From assembly GCF_003096035.1 (NCBI RefSeq), contig NZ_CP029186.1, positions 2,555,001 to 2,619,000 of the forward strand: DNA of 64,000 bases. The letters run 5' to 3'. The notes below the pieces were generated by a model, which saw only the letters and a list, made by a program, of their open reading frames with translations, was not told where the DNA came from and did not search any database. Of this stretch, positions 33,292 through 41,970 are shown one piece after another; position 1 is the first letter of the stretch, and every line of letters starts with the position of its first letter. The translations under genes and the position numbers were made by a program. The DNA is from Flavobacterium album. GTDB lineage: Bacteria > Bacteroidota > Bacteroidia > Flavobacteriales > Flavobacteriaceae.

Positions 33292-33711
33292 ATGAAAAAG
33301 ATTATCGCAATTTTCAGCATAACAGCAATTGCCCTTACAGGATGCCGCAGCGCCAAAGCCACACAGCCTATGGACCTGCTCACCGCAAACGTATGGGAGC
33401 TTTCTTCAATTAACGGCAAAGCAGTAGATGCTGCCAGTAACCGCAACGGACTGCCCACCGCTTCCTTTAATACGGAATTAAAGATATCAGGTAACGGCGG
33501 CTGCAACACCTACAGTGGCTCCTATAACCTGAACGAAGATGGCGGAATTAACATCAGCCAAATCATGTCGACCAAAATGTTCTGCGAAGGCAGCATAGAG
33601 AACGAGTACTTTAAAGAGCTGGGCAAAGTGAATATGGCGAAGATCTATAAAAACAAACTTACGTTGATGGAAGGAGTAGAGGAGCGCCTTGTTTTTGTAC
33701 CTAAAAAATAG
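33292..33711 (+). CDS. META-domain lipoprotein (HslJ-like)
   Basis: A 139-residue protein with a lipoprotein signal (MKKIIAIFSITAIALTGC, Cys18). The mature part is a META domain: NVWELSSINGKAVDA at the start, ISGNGGCNTYSGSY, ISQIMSTKMFCEG, and VNMAKIYKNKLTLMEG. HslJ-type META proteins are heat-induced envelope proteins linked to novobiocin resistance in E. coli; the exact role is unclear. It is a single gene with its own promoter element. Confidence 0.88.
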   Translation: MKKIIAIFSITAIALTGCRSAKATQPMDLLTANVWELSSINGKAVDAASNRNGLPTASFNTELKISGNGGCNTYSGSYNLNEDGGINISQIMSTKMFCEGSIENEYFKELGKVNMAKIYKNKLTLMEGVEERLVFVPKK

Positions 33712-33745
33712 ATGCTTACTTTTGTCTAATCGGGCATATCTATTT

Positions 33746-33768
33746 TCGACTACGCTCGAATTGACATG
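33746..33768. repeat. Single arm of a REP-like element
   Basis: TTCGACTACGCTCGAATTGACATG resembles one arm of the CGACTGCGCTCGATGTGACA element, with a short partial copy (CCCGAATTGACAA) following. It lies just before the DUF2461 start. Confidence 0.45.
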
Positions 33769-33797
33769 TGCCCGAATTGACAAATAATAACGACTAT

Positions 33798-34466
33798 ATG
33801 ATAACAAAGCCCGTCCTGGATTTTCTTGTTGAGCTTACAAAGAACAACAACAGGGAATGGTTTACAGAGCATAAAAAGACTTTCCAGGCAAATGATGCGC
33901 TGGCAAAGTCTTTTTTTAATGAGGTATATGCAGGCATGCAGAAAATGGATTCCATTGATAAAATGCAGGTTCTCCGCATATACCGCGATGTACGCTTCTC
34001 TAAAGATAAGACTCCCTATAAGAATTACTTCAGCGCCTGGTTCCCGCGTACCAAGCCTGCATTCAGGGGAAGCTATTACCTGCACCTGCAGCCGGGTGAA
34101 AGCTTTATTGAAGGTGGTTTTTGGGAACCTAATGCCGCCGACCTGATGCGCATCCGTAAAGAATTTGAGCTGGATGACAGCGAGATCAGGAACATTATTG
34201 CAGCTTCGGAATTTAAAAAATATTTTGGCGAACTGCAGGGTGAAGGATTAAAAACGGCGCCTAAAGGCTTTGATAAAGACCATCCCGCAATTGACCTGAT
34301 AAGGAAGAAACAGTTCCTTGTCGTAAGGAAATTTACCGACAAAGAAGTCCTTGATAAGAATTTTAAAGATGAAATGTTAGCATCTTTTGCAGCCATGCGG
34401 CCCTTCTTTGATTATATGAGCGATGTGCTTACTACTAATCTTAATGGGGAAAGCCTTTTAGAGTAG
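33798..34466 (+). CDS. DUF2461-family protein
   Basis: 222 residues from the ATG at 33798 (a GTG at 33768 lies in the REP arm and is not used). The family pattern is clear: FLVELTKNNNREWFTEHKKT near the start, then VLRIYRDVRFSKDKTPYKNYFSAWF, and YYLHLQPGESFIEGGFWEP. DUF2461 proteins are common in bacteria and some fungi, and their activity is not established. The gene is followed by a strong terminator. Confidence 0.9.
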   Translation: MITKPVLDFLVELTKNNNREWFTEHKKTFQANDALAKSFFNEVYAGMQKMDSIDKMQVLRIYRDVRFSKDKTPYKNYFSAWFPRTKPAFRGSYYLHLQPGESFIEGGFWEPNAADLMRIRKEFELDDSEIRNIIAASEFKKYFGELQGEGLKTAPKGFDKDHPAIDLIRKKQFLVVRKFTDKEVLDKNFKDEMLASFAAMRPFFDYMSDVLTTNLNGESLLE

Positions 34467-34498
34467 TAGCGTAAATCACATTCTCTTAAAAACAATAA

Positions 34499-34527
34499 TG
34501 GCCGGAATCTCTTCCGGCCATTTTTTT
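34499..34527. terminator. Terminator between DUF2461 and M28 peptidase genes
   Basis: TGGCCGGAA/TTCCGGCCA (9 bp) with a 4-nt loop and seven T after it. It serves the + strand gene; the - strand gene ends 15 nt further on. Confidence 0.88.
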
Positions 34528-34542
34528 GTATACTATAATTTC

Positions 34543-35571
34543 TTATTTCCCGTCTTTATCTACTACAGGGCGGTTGTCACGGTTGGCAAGTTCCCAGGCA
34601 GTAACAAAAGCAAGCTGTGCCCTTTTAGCCAGCAGGTCGTATTCTATTTTTTGAGGCTCATCGGTAGCCATGTGGTAATCTTCATGGACACCGTTGAAGT
34701 AAAAAATAATCGGGATGCCTTTTTTGGCGAAGTTATAATGGTCCGACCTGAAGTAGAACTGGTTCGGGTCTTTCCTGTCATTGAATTTATAATCTAGGTT
34801 CAGGTGTGTGTATTTCGCATTAGCAGCTTCATTGATGTTATGCAGGTCGGTACTTAGACGGTCGGAACCGATAACATATACATAATTGCCATTGTCTTTA
34901 TGTGCATCATCCCTGCGGCCTATCATGTCGATATTAAGGTCGGCAATGGTATTAGCAATAGGGAAAAGCGGGTTTTCTGAATAATAGCGCGAACCGTGCA
35001 GGCCGTGCTCTTCGCCGGTAACGTGCAGGAACAGTATGGAGCGTTTCGGGCCGTAGCCGTCTTTTTTGGCCTGCATGAATGCTTGTGCGATTTCGAGAAG
35101 TGCAACCGTTCCGGATCCGTCGTCATCGGCACCGTTGTACACCTCACCATTCTTCATGCCCACGTGGTCATAATGGGCAGAGATGACAAGGATCTCATCG
35201 GGTTTTTCGCTTCCTTCTATAAATGCCCAGATGTTCTCAGAATCGCCAAGCTTAGGACTGAATGCCTTAGCCATAAAGGCAGCCGGCACCGGCTGGTAGT
35301 AATTTTCAGCGCCTTTCGGGAACGGGATTTTTTCCGCTTCGTATTGGCTGATAAGATATTTACCGGCTTTCTTTTGGCCGGGTTCACCGGTATTGCGGCC
35401 TTCCATTTCATCACTGGCAACGATATACAGGTGTTTTTTCAGGTCAGAAGCCGTGATTGAATTCATGTACTTGGTCACATCGGCCTTAGCGTAATCTTTT
35501 TTGGCATTCTTTCCTGTACTGCACGAAAGCACGAACAGGGAAAGTGATGCTACTATAAGGGTTTTTCTCAT
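34543..35571 (-). CDS. M28-family zinc aminopeptidase, lipoprotein
   Basis: A 342-residue protein with a lipoprotein signal (MRKTLIVASLSLFVLSC, Cys17). The catalytic domain has the M28 zinc motifs: ISAHYDHVG, YNGADDDGSGTVALLEIA, HVTGEEHGLHGSRYY (the catalytic Glu pair), NIDMIGRRD, and FRSDHYNFAKKGIP near the C-terminus. It should remove N-terminal residues from peptides at the cell envelope. It is a single gene. Confidence 0.92.
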   Translation of the reverse strand: MRKTLIVASLSLFVLSCSTGKNAKKDYAKADVTKYMNSITASDLKKHLYIVASDEMEGRNTGEPGQKKAGKYLISQYEAEKIPFPKGAENYYQPVPAAFMAKAFSPKLGDSENIWAFIEGSEKPDEILVISAHYDHVGMKNGEVYNGADDDGSGTVALLEIAQAFMQAKKDGYGPKRSILFLHVTGEEHGLHGSRYYSENPLFPIANTIADLNIDMIGRRDDAHKDNGNYVYVIGSDRLSTDLHNINEAANAKYTHLNLDYKFNDRKDPNQFYFRSDHYNFAKKGIPIIFYFNGVHEDYHMATDEPQKIEYDLLAKRAQLAFVTAWELANRDNRPVVDKDGK

Positions 35572-35633
35572 TGGATAGTGATTTGCTTTATTAGTGAGGT
35601 AAATATAGCGTTTTGTTACAGGTTAAGTAAAAG

Positions 35634-35719
35634 TTTTGCCACGAATTACAAAAATACCTCAAATTGAATTGATGAAATTAGTGCAACCTGCTTACCGCAG
35701 GCAGGTTCGTGGCTAAAAA
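35634..35719. repeat. CCACGAATTAC palindromic element, copy 1 (short)
   Basis: Starts TTTTGCCACGAATTAC and ends TTCGTGGCTAAAAA, with an inner CCTGCTTACCGCAGGCAGG hairpin. It lies just beyond the end of the dienelactone hydrolase gene. Confidence 0.65.
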
Positions 35720-35720
35720 C

Positions 35721-36491
35721 TTATTTACCTCCAAATATTTCATCCAAAAACAAAAGGAAATGCGCCCATGAACGCTTATCTGCTTTTTCATTATAGGCAG
35801 CCCCTTTAGAGTTGTCCGTGCCATTCTCCTTTTCGGTAAAGGCGTGTACGGCATTAGCATAGTATATCATTTGCCAGTCGGCTTTGCCATCCCTCATTTC
35901 CTTTTGGAACTGCTCGATATCTTTTTGCGGTACATACGGGTCATCAGCGCCATGCAGGATAAGCACCTTAGGTTTTACAGGACCGTTCGGGCGTGAAGCA
36001 TCTTTGCCAAGGCCGCCGTGGAAAGAAACAATACCTTTTACGTTCATCCCGCCGCGCACTGCCTCCAGTGCGCCGGTACCGCCAAAGCAATAGCCTATAA
36101 TAACGATATTATCTTTATCTACCCCAATACTTGCAAAGGCATCCAGAGCAGCTTTGATCCTCTTTTGGTATAATTCGGGATTGTTTTTAAAATAGCCCGA
36201 CTTTTCACCGGCCTGTTGTGGAGTAGTAGGGTAGTTGCCTTCACCGTAAATATCGGCAACAAACGAATAGTAACCCAGCTCGTTAAGTTTTGTTGCTACC
36301 TCCTTTGTGTGGTCATTGATGCCCATCCATGCAGGGAGAATAAGAACACCAGGCTTACCTTTAATAGGTTTTTTAGGCGCATTGCCAAAACCATGAAGTG
36401 TTTGTTTTCCTTCCATATAAACAACGTTTTTCAGCTGTGCATTTACTTGTAGTGCCATAAATACTGCGAGTAATAATAGTTTAGTTTTCAT
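35721..36491 (-). CDS. Secreted dienelactone-hydrolase-family protein
   Basis: A 256-residue alpha/beta hydrolase with a signal peptide (MKTKLLLLAVFMALQVNAQ). The nucleophile motif is VIIGYCFGGTG with Cys135, as in dienelactone hydrolase, with Asp in LILHGADDPYVP and His in YANAVHAFTEKENG. Such proteins cleave small esters; a periplasmic location is inferred. The true substrate is unknown. Confidence 0.88.
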   Translation of the reverse strand: MKTKLLLLAVFMALQVNAQLKNVVYMEGKQTLHGFGNAPKKPIKGKPGVLILPAWMGINDHTKEVATKLNELGYYSFVADIYGEGNYPTTPQQAGEKSGYFKNNPELYQKRIKAALDAFASIGVDKDNIVIIGYCFGGTGALEAVRGGMNVKGIVSFHGGLGKDASRPNGPVKPKVLILHGADDPYVPQKDIEQFQKEMRDGKADWQMIYYANAVHAFTEKENGTDNSKGAAYNEKADKRSWAHFLLFLDEIFGGK

Positions 36492-36517
36492 TATTGGATA
36501 TTTTTTATAAATATAAA

Positions 36518-36553
36518 AAAGAAAGCCTTTATACGCAATGTATAAAAGCTTTC
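36518..36553 (-). terminator. Possible terminator after the PfpI/DJ-1 gene
   Basis: GAAAGC-CTTTATAC and GTATAAA-AGCTTTC pair around GCAAT, with a U-tract on the minus strand. It lies between this gene's repeat and the dienelactone hydrolase start. Confidence 0.55.
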
Positions 36554-36582
36554 GGTGAATCAGGCATTAACCTTATATAAGA

Positions 36583-36729
36583 ATAACCACATAAGAATAT
36601 AGCTTTAAGGGAGTGGGCAAACTGACGTATGGTCGTAATGAAGCATTACTCCAATGCCATGGCAGCTGTTGCCCTTTAGTTTACTTTCCCGGCTATAACG
36701 CAGGAACCTGCGATGCTTATGTGGTTAAA
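36583..36729. repeat. CCACATAG palindromic element, copy 7 (diverged)
   Basis: Starts ATAACCACATAAGAATATAG and ends GCTTATGTGGTTAAAT. The inner part is the most changed of all copies (TGAAGCATTACTCCAATGCC). It lies at the 3' end of the PfpI/DJ-1 gene. Confidence 0.65.
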
Positions 36730-36735
36730 TACGTT

Positions 36736-37284
36736 CTAACTCGTTTGTAATTCGTGTTTGCCTTCCTTGATTTCTTCTACCATTTTCTTATTGAAGGCAG
36801 GCAGGTCGTCCGGCGTGCGACTGGTAACAAGGCCATTGTCTACAACAACTTCTTTATCCACCCAGTTGGCGCCGGCATTTATCAGGTCTTTTTTCACAGA
36901 AGGGAACGATGTAAGTTCACGGCCGTCAACCACCTCGGCATTAATAAGTATCTGCGGGCCGTGGCATATCGCGGCTACCGGTTTTTTCTCATCGAAAAAG
37001 CTTTTTACGAAAGCAATAGCATCCTCGCTTCTCCTCAACTGGTCAGGGTTAATGACACCTCCGGGTAGCACCAGTGCGTGGTAATCGCCAGAAGATACTT
37101 CGTCAAGCGTTTTATCCACTTTGTATTCGCCGCTCCAGTTGCCGTTTGCCCAGGCTTTTATAGTACCGCTTTTAAGGCTTACGATATCTGCAGTCCACCC
37201 CTGCTGCTCCAGGTATTCCTTTGGGGATTTCAATTCGCTTTCTTCAAAACCGTTGGTTGCCAGTATGGCTACTTTTTTGCTCAT
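36736..37284 (-). CDS. PfpI/DJ-1-family protein (YhbO-like)
   Basis: A 182-residue cytosolic protein of the class I glutamine-amidotransferase-like fold. It starts MSKKVAILATNGFEESELKS, has ALVLPGGVINPDQLR, and the nucleophile elbow AAICHGPQIL (Cys107, His108), ending with VTSRTPDDLPAFNKKMVEE. YhbO/PfpI members have been described as stress proteins with protease or glycation-repair activity; the activity is disputed. It is a single gene. Confidence 0.9.
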   Translation of the reverse strand: MSKKVAILATNGFEESELKSPKEYLEQQGWTADIVSLKSGTIKAWANGNWSGEYKVDKTLDEVSSGDYHALVLPGGVINPDQLRRSEDAIAFVKSFFDEKKPVAAICHGPQILINAEVVDGRELTSFPSVKKDLINAGANWVDKEVVVDNGLVTSRTPDDLPAFNKKMVEEIKEGKHELQTS

Positions 37285-37436
37285 GATTGTAATTTGTTTA
37301 TGTTCAACAGTATAAAATTACTGCACCATCTACTCTTTCATTTATAAAACCATATTAAAGTTGTGCCAAAGTTTGTTAATGCTATTCATCGTTATAATTA
37401 AATCCGCTAATTTTAATATGATTACTCTTATAAATT

Positions 37437-38129
37437 ATGAAAGATATATTTGAATGGAAGCGGCTATTATTTAACGATCTGCCTTACGAGTTTCTTTTTG
37501 AGGTAGGATTCCGTACCGTAATAATGTTTACGGTAGTGCTGCTAACTCTAAAGTTTGCAGGTAAAAGAGGTGTAAAGCAGCTGTCGATATTTGAGGTAGT
37601 TATCATCATATCGCTTGGCTCAGCGGCGGGCGACCCGATGTTTTATGAAGATGTAGGGCTTGTTCCTGCTATAATTGTATTCCTGATTATTCTTACCATG
37701 TACCGCGGCGTTACCTGGCTGCTGGGGAAAAGCAAAAAGTTTGAAAACTTTATCGAGGGAAAAACACAATGCCTTATAGAGGATGGCCAATTTTCCCTTG
37801 CAAGCTTTGAAAGGGAAGACTTGGCGCAGGATGAGTTTTTCGCCGAACTACGCCTTAAATCCATCGAACATCTCGGGCAGGTGAGGAACGCCTATATTGA
37901 AACTAACGGTGCAATCAGTGTTTACTTTTATGACGATGCCGATGTAAAATTCGGCCTGCCGATACGTCCGCAGCTGTTCAGCCTGAAAAGCACCAACATT
38001 CCCAAGAGCGGTATTTATGCCTGTACTTTTTGTGCCAATACCCAGCGGCTCGAACCTACGTCGGGAAAATGCTCGGTATGCAGCAGAAACGAATGGGTGG
38101 AAGCTATAAAATCAAAACGTATCGTTTAG
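37437..38129 (+). CDS. YetF-like (DUF421) membrane protein
   Basis: A 230-residue protein with three transmembrane segments in the first ~100 residues (LLTLKFAGKRGVKQLSIFEV is a typical DUF421 sequence), then a cytosolic or surface domain containing LIEDGQFSLASFEREDLAQD. Unlike most members, the C-terminal ~40 residues carry a CTFCANTQR...GKCSVC pair of Cys motifs, a probable zinc ribbon. YetF-type proteins are linked to stress and sporulation in Bacillus; the role is unknown. Confidence 0.85.
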   Translation: MKDIFEWKRLLFNDLPYEFLFEVGFRTVIMFTVVLLTLKFAGKRGVKQLSIFEVVIIISLGSAAGDPMFYEDVGLVPAIIVFLIILTMYRGVTWLLGKSKKFENFIEGKTQCLIEDGQFSLASFEREDLAQDEFFAELRLKSIEHLGQVRNAYIETNGAISVYFYDDADVKFGLPIRPQLFSLKSTNIPKSGIYACTFCANTQRLEPTSGKCSVCSRNEWVEAIKSKRIV

Positions 38130-38143
38130 CCTGATTGCCGATT

Positions 38144-38300
38144 TTTTGCCACGAATTTCACAAATTTTCGAGTATGAGTAAGCACGTCTCGCTCCCCTTT
38201 CCTTGGTAGAGGAGCCGGGGGAGAGACTTCTAATCCAGGTTTAATTCACGATATAAGAAATCTGTGAAAATCCGCCCGATCCGCGTCATCCGCGTTACAT
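38144..38300. repeat. Diverged CCACGAATT element with inner GTCTC hairpin
   Basis: Starts TTTTTTGCCACGAATTTCAC. The middle holds a GTCTCGCTCCCC...GGGGGAGAGAC hairpin, and the right end reads GAAATCTGTGAAAATCCG. It appears to be two repeat types combined. It fills most of the gap between YetF and the 415-aa gene. Confidence 0.5.
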
Positions 38301-38303
38301 AAA

Positions 38304-38344
38304 ACAAAAAAGACTGCCTTAATATCTAAGGACAGCCTCTTTTT
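38304..38344 (-). terminator. Terminator of the 415-aa secreted-protein gene
   Basis: A bulged stem of AAAGACTGCCTTA and TAAGGACAGCCTCTTT, followed on the minus strand by a U-rich run. It is about 22 nt past the gene. Confidence 0.65.
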
Positions 38345-38365
38345 CATTTATTGTAAATATTGTAA

Positions 38366-39613
38366 TTAACCCCTTCTTCCGCCTGCGTGACCTCCGCCAC
38401 CACCTCCCGATGACCTTGATGGTGCCGGTGCGCTTTGCCTTGCCGGTGCGGGAGCGCTATTCCTTATCGTAGGGCTGCTGCTTCGCGAAGGGATGGGTGT
38501 GTTCATTGTTGGTGCACTGCTTCTTGCCGGGGTACTATTCCTTACCGAAGGCATGCTGTTACCCCTGTCCATAGATGAATTGCTTCTCGATGGCATAGAA
38601 GGCTGTGCAGTGTTCCTTGATGGAGGCGTGGTTACAGTCCTTGCCGGTGTGTTGCTATTAACTCTTGAGGGCGTGCCTGAAGAGCGTACGATCTGCCCGT
38701 TGGAGTTAGATGCATCCTGTCCCGACCTTGAAGGTGTTGTATTCCTAATCGTTCCGCCATTGTTCCTCACGCTGTTGATGTTAGTGTTTCGCACCACATT
38801 GGATGTTGGCCTTGCAGAAGAGTTATTAAAGCTGCTCCTTGTTCCGCCTGAGGCGCTTTGAGCCCTCGAATTGCTACGGCTTTGTTCCAGTGCATAGCGG
38901 TTTGATACATTATTCCTTGAGCTGAAGCCGGTATTAGGGTGCTGCCTTTCGTAAGCATTGGTCCTCCTTGAGCTGTACATTGCCATGGCCCGTGAACTTC
39001 TCCTGGTGTTGCAGTAGGTGTACGTGTTCCTGTTGTTTATATGCACATGGATGTTGTTACGATACCTGTACACGGGATATGGCGCCCAGTAGCTGTAGTA
39101 GGTAGGGTAGTAGCCCCAGTACCACGGAGAGTAGTACGGGCGGTAGCTGCTCACCCAGAATACATCAAAAAGAAATGGCCTCCTTACATAAACCGGCTCA
39201 TAAATATAATTGGGTCCGTACATGTATACATCACCAACCACCTGAACCTGTACGTTGTTGTTTCTGTCTCTTTCTACCTCAATAGTTGCTACATCCTGGA
39301 ATGTATCCACACCCAGTACAGATTGCAATATGATAAGGTGTGTATTGCCTTCTGTCGATTCTATTACCCTGAGGTAGTCCACCCTGTTATCACCATTAAG
39401 GTCAAGGTTGGATATCTGTACGTCCGGGTCATTCAGCCTGCGTTCAAAGTCTTCAAGATCACGTGAGTCACCAAATATCGAAGCCACTGCTTTTAAGTCC
39501 AGATTATCGCTGATGTCAGCGCTGTTAGCCCTCACGGTGGTAACATCCTGCGCAAAACTTCCACCGACACTAAGGAGGGCGAAAAGGACCGTATATAATA
39601 TTTTAGTTTTCAT
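38366..39613 (-). CDS. Secreted protein with Tyr-rich and Ser/Arg/Asn-rich regions (415 aa)
   Basis: A signal peptide (residues 1-21, ending SFAQ) is followed by a globular part with an EF-hand-like DLNGDNRVDYLRVIE and an IILQSVLGVDTFQDVATIEV segment. A Tyr/Trp/Pro-rich stretch comes next (YYSPWYWGYYPTYYSYW near residues 158-174), and a ~220-residue low-complexity tail of Ser, Arg, Asn, Thr and Pro ends in GGGGGGHAGGRRG. Proteins with this arrangement are frequent in Flavobacteriia and of unknown function; surface or matrix location is likely. Confidence 0.75.
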   Translation of the reverse strand: MKTKILYTVLFALLSVGGSFAQDVTTVRANSADISDNLDLKAVASIFGDSRDLEDFERRLNDPDVQISNLDLNGDNRVDYLRVIESTEGNTHLIILQSVLGVDTFQDVATIEVERDRNNNVQVQVVGDVYMYGPNYIYEPVYVRRPFLFDVFWVSSYRPYYSPWYWGYYPTYYSYWAPYPVYRYRNNIHVHINNRNTYTYCNTRRSSRAMAMYSSRRTNAYERQHPNTGFSSRNNVSNRYALEQSRSNSRAQSASGGTRSSFNNSSARPTSNVVRNTNINSVRNNGGTIRNTTPSRSGQDASNSNGQIVRSSGTPSRVNSNTPARTVTTPPSRNTAQPSMPSRSNSSMDRGNSMPSVRNSTPARSSAPTMNTPIPSRSSSPTIRNSAPAPARQSAPAPSRSSGGGGGGHAGGRRG

Positions 39614-39750
39614 GATTCGTGTAATTTAATGCCTGATAAAATAAAGTTGTTGCTTGCTACGGAATATCCAATTACTGTGCCAATAATTTTATTTACTTTT
39701 ACCCTTCGAATAAAAGCCAGCAATTTCGGGCTTTTTCAACAATTAAAAAA

Positions 39751-40248
39751 ATGATTGAAGTAAGAAAAGCCTCCCTTGATGATTATCCTGTAATCCAGGG
39801 AATTGCACATAATACCTGGCAGCATACCTACCTGCCTATCCTTTCGCAGGGACAGGTAGATTATATGCTGGATATGATGTACAGCGCTGAAGCCTATAGG
39901 GAACAGGTTTCCGAAAAAGGCCATCATTTCCTGCTTGCATCAGAAAGTGATGCTTTTTTGGGTTTTGCATCCTATGAGCTTAATTATTCCCCCGAAATTA
40001 CCAAGATACACAAGCTATATGTCCTCCCTGAAGCACAGGGGAAGGGCATCGGCCAAAAACTGCTCGCCGTCATTGAAAACGAAGCATCAAAAAACACCAA
40101 TGATAAAATTGTGCTTAATGTAAACCGCTACAACAAAGCCGTGAATTTTTACCAAAAATCAGGCTTCATAAAAATAGGGGAAGAAGACATAAACATTGGC
40201 AACGGCTACCTCATGGAGGATTTTATTATGCAGAAGTTTATAAAATAG
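39751..40248 (+). CDS. GNAT-family N-acetyltransferase
   Basis: A 165-residue acetyltransferase with MIEVRKASLDDYPVIQGIAH at the start, a FASYELNYSPEITKIHKLYV strand pair, the acetyl-CoA loop PEAQGKGIGQKLLAVIE (Q-x-x-G-x-G), and KAVNFYQKSGFIKIGEE at the end. The target is unknown. It is a single gene with its own upstream region. Confidence 0.9.
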   Translation: MIEVRKASLDDYPVIQGIAHNTWQHTYLPILSQGQVDYMLDMMYSAEAYREQVSEKGHHFLLASESDAFLGFASYELNYSPEITKIHKLYVLPEAQGKGIGQKLLAVIENEASKNTNDKIVLNVNRYNKAVNFYQKSGFIKIGEEDINIGNGYLMEDFIMQKFIK

Positions 40249-40372
40249 CTTCACTTTTCGACAATAGATATTCTTTGCCGCGCCGCTGAAGAGTGGAAGG
40301 TAAGGTCATATTTTACCATAATATTCTATAATTATTATGATGTCAATAACATACGTTTAAAGGCATAAGGGG

Positions 40373-40380
40373 TAACTTTG
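40373..40380 (+). promoter_or_regulatory. -7 promoter element of the STAS-like gene
   Basis: TAACTTTG, a full TAnnTTTG match 27 nt before the ATG at 40408. A TTG inside this motif is what lets the frame appear longer. Confidence 0.5.
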
Positions 40381-40407
40381 GTTAAACTCAAACGTAAAAC
40401 CAATCCC

Positions 40408-40794
40408 ATGATAATACAAATCCCCGATCTGCCAAACAATATGGCCGGTTTCCGCGCCGATGGCGAAGTTACCAAAGAAGATTTCGAAATCGTAAAGCTG
40501 CAGGTATCCAATCTTGTTGAGAAAACAGGAAAGCTTAATTACATGCTTGTGCTTGACACATCTCCTGCCGAATTTACAATAGGCGCCTGGCTCCAGGATG
40601 CATTGCTTGGCATACAGAATATTACCAAGTGGAACCGTGCCGCTATCGTATCCGACTCGGACGCGGTAAAGACCTTTACTGATGTGTTCAGTAAAGTAAT
40701 GCCCGGCGAGTTCAGGGGTTACAGGCATTCCGAATTTGACAGGGCTGTAGAGTGGGTTTCCGAAAGAAGCGAAGACGAACAATACAACAACTAA
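40408..40794 (+). CDS. STAS/SpoIIAA-like protein
   Basis: 128 residues from the ATG at 40408. The pattern fits the SpoIIAA-like STAS group: GFRADGEVTKEDFEIVK at the start, MLVLDTSPAEFTIGAWLQDA in the middle, then NITKWNRAAIVSDSDAVKTF and a late EFRGYRHSEFDRAVEWV. Members bind lipids or partner proteins; no catalytic residues are known. It lies 15 nt before a PNPOx-family general-stress gene, suggesting a two-gene operon. Confidence 0.82.
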   Translation: MIIQIPDLPNNMAGFRADGEVTKEDFEIVKLQVSNLVEKTGKLNYMLVLDTSPAEFTIGAWLQDALLGIQNITKWNRAAIVSDSDAVKTFTDVFSKVMPGEFRGYRHSEFDRAVEWVSERSEDEQYNN

Positions 40795-40809
40795 CTAAAA
40801 AATAATATT

Positions 40810-41352
40810 ATGTCACAAAACACTTTATCAGACGAGAACTATAAAGACCTCACCAACGAAGAAGCAAAAGCTAAGATTAAAGAGATGGCTAAGGACATCG
40901 GTACATGTATGTTCTGTACCGAACTTTCTGTAAGGCCGATACCTACACGCCCTATGGGCCTTGCTGATATAGATGATGATGGAAACCTGTGGTTTATCAG
41001 CTCAAAAAAGAGCAACAAGAACTTCGAGATAAGCCATGACGATGAAGTACAACTGATATTTGCTAAAAATTCAGATTCGCACTTCCTTTCTATATTTGGA
41101 AAAGCCGTGATTTACAAAGACAAATCGCATATTGATGACGTTTGGACACCGATGGCAAAAGCCTGGTTTGAGGAAGGCAAAGACGATCCGGATGTTACGG
41201 TGATAAAAGTCGAACCGAAAGACGCCTATTACTGGGATACAAAATACGGTAAGATGATATCGATGATCAAAATAGCATACGGTGCGATTACAGGAAATAT
41301 TAATAACGATACAGGCATAGAAGGCAGGCTCGATGTGGGCAATGACCTTTAA
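40810..41352 (+). CDS. PNPOx-family general stress protein
   Basis: A 180-residue flavin-binding split-barrel protein: EEAKAKIKEMAKDIGTCMFC, then MGLADIDDDGNLWFISSKKS, VQLIFAKNSDSHFLSIFGKA and VIKVEPKDAYYWDTKYGKM. This is the general-stress GS26 group of pyridoxamine-phosphate-oxidase-like proteins, which bind FMN. It probably shares a transcript with the STAS-like gene. Confidence 0.9.
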   Translation: MSQNTLSDENYKDLTNEEAKAKIKEMAKDIGTCMFCTELSVRPIPTRPMGLADIDDDGNLWFISSKKSNKNFEISHDDEVQLIFAKNSDSHFLSIFGKAVIYKDKSHIDDVWTPMAKAWFEEGKDDPDVTVIKVEPKDAYYWDTKYGKMISMIKIAYGAITGNINNDTGIEGRLDVGNDL

Positions 41353-41367
41353 AAAATTATAATGTTA

Positions 41368-41393
41368 TGATAACTCCCCGGGCAGGGGAGTTT
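41368..41393 (+). terminator. Terminator of the STAS/PNPOx operon
   Basis: AACTCCCC and GGGGAGTT pair with a short loop, followed by TTTTT. It lies about 16 nt past the PNPOx stop. Confidence 0.8.
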
Positions 41394-41415
41394 TTTATTG
41401 TAAAATGTGGAAATA

Positions 41416-41442
41416 AAAAAGCTGTTTGTTTCCAAACAGCTT
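41416..41442 (-). terminator. Terminator of the 123-aa gene
   Basis: AAGCTGTTTG and CAAACAGCTT form a 10-bp stem with a TTTC loop. The A-tract on the left makes it a terminator on the minus strand. Confidence 0.8.
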
Positions 41443-41474
41443 CCACTAATTATATAACCCGGTAATTTGAATTC

Positions 41475-41846
41475 TTAGTAGGCAAGGAATGCTTTGTTGT
41501 ATTCCTTCAGGTCAAGAAGGTTGTTCTTCTTGGTAAGATCGCTGAATAGTGATAAAAGGTAATCAAGGCTTTCAAGATTATTCTCATTAGCCGGTGTACC
41601 GCCGGTTACCAGTTCGGTATCTTCATCAACAGGCTCATCATCAGGTATTGGGATAAGGAAAGCGCCGTTCTCTTCCACGTGCTCATAAGCGAGGCGGATG
41701 GCTTTGGTAAGTACAGGATTTGCTTCCTCCATTGAAAATTCGCGAAGTTTCTTAAGGTCGGCGACCAATGTCTCCGCATCAAAACCTTTTTTGAACAGGT
41801 CAAGCTGTATCTTGTTGATCAGTTTTTGTGCACTCGGGTTTTCCAC
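41475..41846 (-). CDS. Conserved cytosolic protein of unknown function (123 aa)
   Basis: A helical protein starting MENPSAQKLINKIQLDLFKK, with an acidic middle (PDDEPVDEDTELV) and a C-terminal LDYLLSLFSDLTKKNNLLDL segment. It looks like a conserved Flavobacteriaceae protein, but I cannot name a family. It is divergent from the DUF6155-like gene, sharing an A/T-rich gap of about 124 nt. Confidence 0.7.
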   Translation of the reverse strand: MENPSAQKLINKIQLDLFKKGFDAETLVADLKKLREFSMEEANPVLTKAIRLAYEHVEENGAFLIPIPDDEPVDEDTELVTGGTPANENNLESLDYLLSLFSDLTKKNNLLDLKEYNKAFLAY

Positions 41847-41933
41847 AGTTCAGTTGTTTAGTTTTTTGACTTTGTTTCAGGATTGCAAAAATACTATTTT
41901 ATATATTTTTTCCGCATTCTTTTTTACATTTTA

Positions 41934-41964
41934 TTGCTGTTGGAAAAATTTACCTTTAATTTTG
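41934..41964 (+). promoter_or_regulatory. Promoter of the DUF6155-like gene, close to the start codon
   Basis: TTG (41934-41936), 20 nt, then TAATTTTG (41957-41964). The -7 element ends six bases before the ATG, so the predicted transcript start would coincide with the start codon (leaderless or nearly so). Confidence 0.5.
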
Positions 41965-41970
41965 GTGACT

